Part shown: one piece after another, positions 5,407 through 9,422 of the stretch
How positions within the stretch are numbered: position 1 is the first letter of the stretch
How the letters are laid out: each line of letters starts with the position of its first letter
Assembly: GCA_030601645.1 (NCBI GenBank)
Contig: JAUWBQ010000053.1
Coordinates: 1 to 9,422 of the forward strand
Length of the DNA stretch: 9,422 nucleotides
Origin: Candidatus Bathyarchaeota archaeon
GTDB lineage: Archaea > Thermoproteota > Bathyarchaeia > TCS64
Direction: 5' to 3'
Made by a program: the position numbers and the translations under genes
Notes under the pieces: model-generated
Database searches by the model: none
Told to the model about the DNA's origin: nothing
The model's input: the letters and a program-made list of their open reading frames with translations, nothing else

Positions 5407-6198
5407 ATGGTGTCAATTAGCCTGGCTTCGGCGTGGGCGCCCATCCTGCTTGAGGTGGCCGAGAATGTGCGAAGCCGCACCCGGAAAACCATGCTGAACA
5501 AACCAGCCCTTGGCTTTTTCGAGTTGAAGAAGCTACTGGACTCGGAGGCGCAGCAGGTGATACACGAGACTCTGAAGCAGACAGGTAAACCCGTCCGGGT
5601 CATCAGCGAGGAGGGGGACTACTCATTCGGGAGGGGGGGCCCGTACTTGACCGTCGACCCGGTCGACGGGACCACCAACATGGCCAAGGGGATACCCTTC
5701 GCAGCCACGAGCCTCGCGCTGTCTAACAAACCCCGCCTCTCCCGCATCGTGGCCGGCCTTGTGATGAACCTGTACACCGGGGAGATCTACAGGGCCGAGC
5801 AGAACAAGGGGGCCTGGCAGGGAGCAAGACGGATCAGCTCCGCCAAATCGAAGCCCATACCAGAGGCGATGGTCTCCATCGACATAAGCAAAGGGGCGCC
5901 CCTCGAAGGCGTAGAAGGACTGATCAGGGAGGCCGGTCACCTGCGTCAGCTGGGGTCCGCGGCCCTCTCCCTCTGCCACCTGGCTTCGGGGCTCGTCGAT
6001 GCCCACGTCGACGTCAGGAATATGTTGAGGGCCACAGACATCGCGGCGGGATTGCTGATCCTGAAGGAGGCGGGGGGCGCCTACATGATAGACGGGGCCT
6101 TGGACGGGGATCTTGAGCTGTCGAGGGACAGGACATTGAAGCTCGTGGCCGCCTCGACGCCCTGGACCCTCGACGAGATCCTGAAAACAATGGTCTAA
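5407..6198 (+). CDS. Inositol monophosphatase family sugar phosphatase
   Basis: A 263-residue Mg-dependent phosphatase of the IMPase/archaeal FBPase (class IV) family, cytosolic. The metal site is visible: VISEEG (65-70, acidic residues E68/E69), the signature VDPVDGTTNMAKG (83-95, with D84 and D87), and D211 in RATDIAAGLLILKEAGG. The last motif normally starts WDxAA; here a Thr replaces the Trp while the metal-binding Asp is kept. Archaeal members hydrolyse myo-inositol-1-phosphate, fructose-1,6-bisphosphate or both, and also NADP in some cases; the sequence does not decide between them. GGGAGA directly abuts the ATG at 5407, too close for a normal ribosome binding site, so initiation may be leaderless or at the next codon (GTG at 5410). 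sfsA follows after 10 bp, suggesting co-transcription. Confidence 0.88.
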   Translation: MVSISLASAWAPILLEVAENVRSRTRKTMLNKPALGFFELKKLLDSEAQQVIHETLKQTGKPVRVISEEGDYSFGRGGPYLTVDPVDGTTNMAKGIPFAATSLALSNKPRLSRIVAGLVMNLYTGEIYRAEQNKGAWQGARRISSAKSKPIPEAMVSIDISKGAPLEGVEGLIREAGHLRQLGSAALSLCHLASGLVDAHVDVRNMLRATDIAAGLLILKEAGGAYMIDGALDGDLELSRDRTLKLVAASTPWTLDEILKTMV

Positions 6199-6208
6199 GG
6201 GTGTGACG

Positions 6209-6895
6209 ATGCGGTTCTCGGGGCCTATCTTACCGGCGACGTTCCTGGACAGAACCAACAGGTTCCTGGGCATCGTAAAAATTGGCGGCGCGCATGCCCA
6301 ATGCTTCATACCGAACCCCGGCAGGATGAAGGAGCTCCTCCATCCCGGTGCCAAGGTCTACCTGCTGGAGAAAAGCTCCGAGAAGAGGAAGACCCGGTAC
6401 AACCTGGTCCTCGTGGACTTTGGGGGAAGCCTCGTCTCCATCGACTCCATGACGCCCAACAGGGTCGTGGCGGAAGCCATTGAGGCGGGATCGATCCCCG
6501 AGTTCCTCGATCTCACCGTCGAGAAACGTGAACACACCTACGGAGAATCTCGCCTTGACTTCCTCCTCCGAGGGAAAAAAGGCCAACTTCTCCTTGAGGT
6601 GAAGTCCTGCACCCTGGTCAAAGACGGTGTTGGGCTCTTCCCTGACGCCCCCACGGCCAGGGGGAGCAGGCACCTCCTGACTCTGATCGACGGTCTGGAA
6701 CAGGGGAGGGCCGCGGCCTTCTTCCTGATCCAGAGAGCCGACGCTGGATGCCTGAAACCCAACGAGGAGACGGACCCCGAATTCGCCAGCAACCTGAGGG
6801 AAGCTCACCGTAGAGGGGTGGAAGTCTACGCGTACACCTCTGAGGTGACCCTTGAGGGGGTTTCCGTCAAGGAGAAGGTCCCGGTCATCCTGTAG
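6209..6895 (+). CDS. sfsA: SfsA family DNA-binding protein / predicted nuclease
   Basis: A 228-residue cytosolic protein matching SfsA (sugar fermentation stimulation protein A) along its full length: an N-terminal OB-like part with RTNRFLGIV (15-23) and FIPNPGRM (33-40), then TPNRVVAEAI (82-91), and a C-terminal PD-(D/E)xK nuclease-like core with SRLDFLL (114-120, D117) and LLEVKS (128-133, E130, K132), followed by FPDAPTARGSRHL (144-156). The nuclease-type residues are intact. In E. coli the protein was linked to maltose metabolism and binds DNA; its activity in archaea is not settled. The ATG at 6209 is chosen because AGGGTG (6198-6203) lies 5 bases upstream, whereas an alternative GTG at 6203 falls within that site. 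The 10-bp gap to the phosphatase gene suggests one transcript. No T-rich terminator directly follows the stop. Confidence 0.92.
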   Translation: MRFSGPILPATFLDRTNRFLGIVKIGGAHAQCFIPNPGRMKELLHPGAKVYLLEKSSEKRKTRYNLVLVDFGGSLVSIDSMTPNRVVAEAIEAGSIPEFLDLTVEKREHTYGESRLDFLLRGKKGQLLLEVKSCTLVKDGVGLFPDAPTARGSRHLLTLIDGLEQGRAAAFFLIQRADAGCLKPNEETDPEFASNLREAHRRGVEVYAYTSEVTLEGVSVKEKVPVIL

Positions 6896-7065
6896 AGGCG
6901 GTAATTCGGTTACTTTCGCTCCCATTTACGCATAGATGGTGAGAAGGAGAGGTATAAGCCAAGAATATTAATGATATCCTTGTAAAAAACGGTTTTATCA
7001 GCTAATTTGTCTGGAAATGATTTTTAAGATTCGGAACAATCTATATGGAGATAAGAGGCGAACGG
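6896..7065 (+). other. AT-rich intergenic region upstream of the aIF1A cluster
   Basis: These 170 bases contain no credible gene, tRNA or repeat array. Composition turns AT-rich from about 6950. Several TATA-like elements occur in a row: TATAAG at 6953-6958, TTTTATCA at 6993-7000, and TTTTTAAG at 7021-7028, the last being best placed for aIF1A. A weak hairpin (6922-6927 with 6934-6939, one G-U pair) is probably chance. The region may hold more than one start site for the downstream operon. Confidence 0.5.
7021..7028 (+). promoter_or_regulatory. Box A of the aIF1A-RIO1-KH-Top6B operon
   Basis: TTTTTAAG predicts a start near 7050, leaving about 16 leader bases before the ATG at 7066, with GAGGCG (7055-7060) as the ribosome binding site 5 bases before that ATG. 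This geometry argues against the upstream in-frame ATG at 7045, which would lie at or before the transcription start. Confidence 0.55.
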
Positions 7066-7374
7066 ATGGGAAAGAAGAAGGTCCTGAGCGAGCGCGACCT
7101 GAAACAGATGGTCTACCCCTCGGAGAACGACGTCCTCTGCGTGGTCCAGAAGATGCTGGGCTTCGACAGGGGCCTCGTCAAGTGCCAAGACGGCCACATC
7201 CACACCACCCGGATCAGGGGCAAGATGAAGAGGAGGACATGGATCCGGGAGGGGGACGTGGTTCTCGTCTCGCCCTGGGACTTCCAGGGGGAGGAGAGGG
7301 GAGAGATCTTCCACCGCTACACCGCGAACCAGATGCAGCGGTTGAGTAAAGAGGGCGTCCTCGAGATCGAGTAG
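7066..7374 (+). CDS. eif1A: Translation initiation factor aIF1A
   Basis: The archaeal counterpart of eIF1A and bacterial IF1, which binds the small ribosomal subunit at the A site and helps recruit initiator tRNA and scan for the start codon. The 102-residue protein has a basic tail (MGKKK) and one OB-fold: YPSENDVLCVVQKMLGFDRG at 17-36, VKCQDGHIHTTRIRGKMKRR at 38-57, then the highly conserved WIREGDVVLVSPWDF at 59-73, and a short C-terminal helix (RYTANQMQRL). Length and motifs are normal for the family. The ATG at 7066 is supported by GAGGCG 5 bases upstream and by the typical MGKKK beginning; a start at 7045 would add seven residues. It is the first gene of a packed cluster, with RIO1 beginning 17 bp after its stop. 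Confidence 0.95.
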   Translation: MGKKKVLSERDLKQMVYPSENDVLCVVQKMLGFDRGLVKCQDGHIHTTRIRGKMKRRTWIREGDVVLVSPWDFQGEERGEIFHRYTANQMQRLSKEGVLEIE

Positions 7375-7391
7375 AACGAGTTGGTTGATGC

Positions 7392-8195
7392 TTGTCGGAT
7401 CGTGAGCGCATCGAGAGGAAGGCGGAGGCAGCCGAGAGGAGCCGCGAGGAGAGAGACCTCATGCTGGAGAAGCGGCAGGAGGACTTCAAGGTCATCGAGG
7501 AGGTCTTCGACCGCCTCACCGTGGAGGGCGTCTACAAGCTCCTCCGGCAGGGCGTCATAAAGGACATCGAGGGCGTCATAAAGGCGGGGAAGGAGGCCAG
7601 GATCTACTGGGGCATAGGCCCCGAGGATGAAGAACTAGCCATCAAGATCTACTACACCTCCACGGCGGATTTCCGGAGGGGGATGATGAAGTACATCGAG
7701 GGAGACCGCAGGTTCAAACGGGTGAGGCGGTCCACAAGGGGCATCATCTACACCTGGACCCAGAAAGAGTTCAGCAACCTCAAGCTCGCGGAGGAGGCAG
7801 GGGTCAACAGCCCAAGGCCCATCGCGTTCTACAGGAACGTGTTGGTAATGACCTTCATAGGCAGCGACGGGGTCCCCGCGCCCCTCCTCAGAGAGGTCGA
7901 CCCCGAGGACCCGGAAGACTTCTACCTCAAGCTGCTACGGGGGGCCAGGCTGCTCTACACGAAGGCCAACCTTGTCCACGGGGACCTCAGCGAGTACAAC
8001 GTCATGGTCTGGGAGGAGGAACCCGTCATCTTCGACATCTCCCAGGCACTCCTCAAAGAGCATCCCCTGGCGGAATCCCTCCTCCAGAGGGACATATTCA
8101 ACATAAACGCTTATTTCAGCCGGCACGGAGTGGAAGTCATCGAGGCCGAGAGAGTGGAGTCGTGGGTGAAAGGTGAGTCAGAAGACCTATCTTAG
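7392..8195 (+). CDS. rio1: RIO1-type serine/threonine protein kinase/ATPase
   Basis: An atypical kinase/ATPase acting in late maturation of the small ribosomal subunit. The 267-residue protein has a charged N-terminal helix (1-35), then the RIO domain: the flexible loop GKEARIYWG (66-74), the ATP-binding Lys85 in LAIKIYYTST, the RIO1 hallmark KYIEGDRRF (100-108), KEFSNLKLAEEAG (125-137), the hinge LVMTFIGSDGVPAP (151-164), the catalytic loop LVHGDLSEYN (194-203, Asp198) and the metal-binding FDISQ (214-218, Asp215). The kinase signature is complete. The start is a TTG: an in-frame stop lies at 7386-7388, the next Met is residue 24, and a weak GGTTGAT element lies just upstream. The 3' end overlaps the KH gene by 23 bases, implying coupled translation. 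The adjacent KH protein is the archaeal relative of Dim2/Pno1, a eukaryotic partner in the same pathway. Confidence 0.95.
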   Translation: MSDRERIERKAEAAERSREERDLMLEKRQEDFKVIEEVFDRLTVEGVYKLLRQGVIKDIEGVIKAGKEARIYWGIGPEDEELAIKIYYTSTADFRRGMMKYIEGDRRFKRVRRSTRGIIYTWTQKEFSNLKLAEEAGVNSPRPIAFYRNVLVMTFIGSDGVPAPLLREVDPEDPEDFYLKLLRGARLLYTKANLVHGDLSEYNVMVWEEEPVIFDISQALLKEHPLAESLLQRDIFNINAYFSRHGVEVIEAERVESWVKGESEDLS

Positions 8196-8766
8196 GATCC
8201 CCAGGGAACGGATCGGGGTCCTCATCGGGCCGAAGGGCAAGGCCAAGAAGAGGATAGAGGACCACTTCGGAGTGACCCTGGAGATCGACAGCGAATCTGG
8301 CTCCGTGGAGATCGTCCTAAACCGGGGAAACCGGGATATCACCGCCATATTCACCGTCCGCAACATCGTGAAGGCCATAGGCAGGGGCTTCAGCCCGAAG
8401 CGGGCGGAGATACTTGCCACGGAGGACTATGACCTCCATATAATAGACCTCACAGAGTACGTCGGGACCTCCAAGAACGCCGTCGCAAGGGTTAAGGGCC
8501 GGATCATCGGAAAAGCCGGGCGTTCCCGGGCCCTCATAGAGGAGCTGACCGAGACCAGTATCAGCGTCTACGGGGACACAGTCGCCTACATCGGCAGCCC
8601 GGAGTGCCTCCAGGCGGCCAGGGAGGCCATCATGATGCTGGTGAAGGGGTCGTTCCACAAGACCGTTTGGAACTTCCTCTACGCCTGGCGAAGGAAAATG
8701 AAAAAAGACAGGGGGGAACTCTGGTATGAGAGTCCCGAGCCGAAGGCGGAGTTGAGGAAAAGATAA
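8173..8766 (+). CDS. KH-domain RNA-binding protein, archaeal Dim2/Pno1 homologue
   Basis: A 197-residue RNA-binding protein with two KH domains, the arrangement of archaeal Dim2/Pno1 (KRR1-like). The first carries the GxxG loop IGPKGKAKKRIE (18-29); the second has GRIIGKAGRSRALIEELTET (109-128) with its GxxG at 113-116, followed by ISVYGDTVAYIG and AAREAIMML. In eukaryotes Pno1 holds the 3' end of 18S rRNA and works with the Nob1 nuclease; archaeal homologues are thought to act similarly on 16S rRNA. The start is GTG at 8173 inside the RIO1 gene, with GGGTGA (8164-8169) 3 bases upstream. The C-terminal 25 residues are basic and look disordered. The gene ends in TAA at 8764-8766, sharing bases with the apparent start of Top6B. 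If an undetected indel exists near 8729-8762, the last residues would change. Confidence 0.92.
   Translation: MSQKTYLRIPRERIGVLIGPKGKAKKRIEDHFGVTLEIDSESGSVEIVLNRGNRDITAIFTVRNIVKAIGRGFSPKRAEILATEDYDLHIIDLTEYVGTSKNAVARVKGRIIGKAGRSRALIEELTETSISVYGDTVAYIGSPECLQAAREAIMMLVKGSFHKTVWNFLYAWRRKMKKDRGELWYESPEPKAELRKR
8754..8757 (+). promoter_or_regulatory. Ribosome binding site supporting an AUA start for Top6B
   Basis: GAGG lies within the end of the KH gene, followed by 5 bases and then ATA at 8763. Its spacing equals that of GAGGCG before aIF1A and AGGGTG before sfsA in this window, so it marks 8763 as the likely initiation point although the codon is not ATG, GTG or TTG. Confidence 0.5.
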
Positions 8767-9422
8767 CGGAGACAGTCTACCAGTCGATAAGCCCGTCGGA
8801 CTTCTTCTACAGGAACAGGGAGATCGCCGGGTTCAGCAACCCGAGCAGGGCGATCTACGCGGCCGTGAGGGAGATCCTGGAGAACTCCCTGGACGCATGC
8901 GAGGTGCATAGGGTCCCACCTGACATCTACATCCGCCTCACCGAGGTCGAGGCCGCCTCCGAGAACGGCGCCAGCATCTATACCATGAGGGTTGAAGACA
9001 ATGGCTCGGGCCTTCCCTCGGAGCAGATCCCCCACAGCTTCTGCCAAGTCTTCTACGGCTCAAAGTACACCCTCAAACAGGCGAGGGGCACATTCGGCCT
9101 CGGCGGGACCATCACCATCCTCTACGGGCAGATCACCACCCACAAGCCCGTAACCATCGCCTCGAGCATCGGGGGAGACATCCACGAGTACGAGATGATG
9201 ATCGACATCGAGCACAACCGCCCCATCATCCTCAGGCATAACGTGCTGGATAACAAGAAGGGGTGGAGGGGCACCGTCGTCGAGCTCCAGTTGGAGGGGG
9301 ACTACAGCAGGATCAAGAGCCGCCTCCTCGACTACCTGAAGCAGACGGCCATGGTCAACCCCTACGCGGACATCACCTTCGTGGATCCCGGTGGTCGCCT
9401 GTTCCGCTTCGAGAGGGGAACC
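8763..9422 (+). CDS. top6B: DNA topoisomerase VI subunit B, N-terminal 220 codons, non-standard start
   Basis: The ATPase subunit of the type IIB topoisomerase that relaxes and decatenates archaeal DNA with subunit A. Frame and length run exactly to the window edge with no stop, so the 3' end is missing. The GHKL (Bergerat) ATP site is clear: the SPSDFFYRNREIAGFSNPSR entry (10-29), the N-box REILENSLDAC (36-46, with E40 and N41), VEDNGSGLP (77-85, the DxGxG motif) and GTFGLGG (109-115), then ITILYGQITTHKP (117-129) and the start of the H2TH/transducer part. In this frame TGA occurs at 8727-8729 and no ATG, GTG or TTG appears between it and the conserved region. ATA at 8763, overlapping the KH stop by 4 bases and preceded by GAGG, is the best start. 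A sequencing indel is the main alternative. It is the fourth gene of the aIF1A cluster. Confidence 0.9.
   Translation, partial: MTETVYQSISPSDFFYRNREIAGFSNPSRAIYAAVREILENSLDACEVHRVPPDIYIRLTEVEAASENGASIYTMRVEDNGSGLPSEQIPHSFCQVFYGSKYTLKQARGTFGLGGTITILYGQITTHKPVTIASSIGGDIHEYEMMIDIEHNRPIILRHNVLDNKKGWRGTVVELQLEGDYSRIKSRLLDYLKQTAMVNPYADITFVDPGGRLFRFERGT

Noticed and set aside
5623..6925. Two minus-strand open frames of over 230 codons opposite the phosphatase and sfsA genes
   Set aside because: They lie antisense to well-recognised enzymes, have shadow-like composition and no domain.
7045..7065. Upstream ATG for aIF1A adding seven residues
   Set aside because: It falls at or before the inferred transcription start, while the ATG at 7066 has GAGGCG at proper spacing.
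7017..7349. Open frame overlapping aIF1A from an ATG at 7017
   Set aside because: Out of phase with the clear aIF1A OB-fold; charged and proline-rich shadow sequence that begins ahead of the TATA box.
8726..8755. ATG at 8726 as the Top6B start
   Set aside because: That phase ends at TGA 8753-8755; it would need a deleted base to reach the Top6B frame. Retained only as an indel alternative.
1..9422. CRISPR array, tRNA, rRNA, insertion sequence or defence/phage genes
   Set aside because: No spaced direct repeats, no cloverleaf-like intergenic sequence, no transposase or integrase motifs; the identifiable genes are housekeeping or metabolic.

Overview
The window is archaeal chromosomal DNA. 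Hallmarks are translation factor aIF1A, an archaeal RIO1 kinase, a two-KH-domain Dim2/Pno1-type protein, topoisomerase VI subunit B (cut by the right edge), an archaeal-type asparagine synthetase built like a class II aminoacyl-tRNA synthetase core, and short AT-rich TATA boxes about 25 bp before starts, including one apparently leaderless gene. Coding DNA is GC-rich with heavy AGG/CTC use, while promoters are sharply AT-rich. Gene content and the aIF1A-RIO1-KH-Top6B order suggest a TACK-group archaeon (Bathyarchaeia or a Nitrososphaeria relative). That placement is inferred from remembered gene order, not from a tree.

Layout. Bases 1-1107 (+): C-terminal part of a multi-spanning GT-C type glycosyltransferase-like membrane protein, entering from the left edge. 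Bases 1135-2118 (-): asparagine synthetase, convergent with the previous gene. Bases 2119-2249: AT-rich divergent promoter region with two TATA boxes and several AT palindromes. Bases 2250-2723 (+): Lrp/AsnC regulator. Bases 2765-3826 (+): HDAC-superfamily deacetylase with a probable leaderless promoter. Bases 3886-4110 (+): unrecognised 74-residue protein, possibly a truncated version of something longer. Bases 4188-5342 (+): PurM (AIR synthase) of a long form. Bases 5407-6198 and 6209-6895 (+): inositol-monophosphatase-family enzyme and SfsA, 10 bp apart, probably one transcript. Bases 6896-7065: AT-rich intergenic promoter region. Bases 7066-9422 (+): aIF1A, RIO1, KH protein and Top6B, tightly packed or overlapping, a probable operon for translation initiation, small-subunit maturation and DNA topology.

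How the genes fit together. The asparagine synthetase/Lrp-AsnC pair repeats the logic of the E. coli asnA-asnC pair in an archaeon, with palindromes over both TATA boxes. The last four genes form a housekeeping cluster of a kind known in archaea. The middle genes (deacetylase, small protein, PurM, phosphatase, SfsA) are metabolic or unknown and mostly carry their own promoters.

I see no mobile element, CRISPR array, tRNA or rRNA. No new multi-gene system is evident. The most unusual points are the missing standard start codon of Top6B (an AUA in a textbook overlap position), the palindromes between asnA and lrp, and the short unknown protein before purM.
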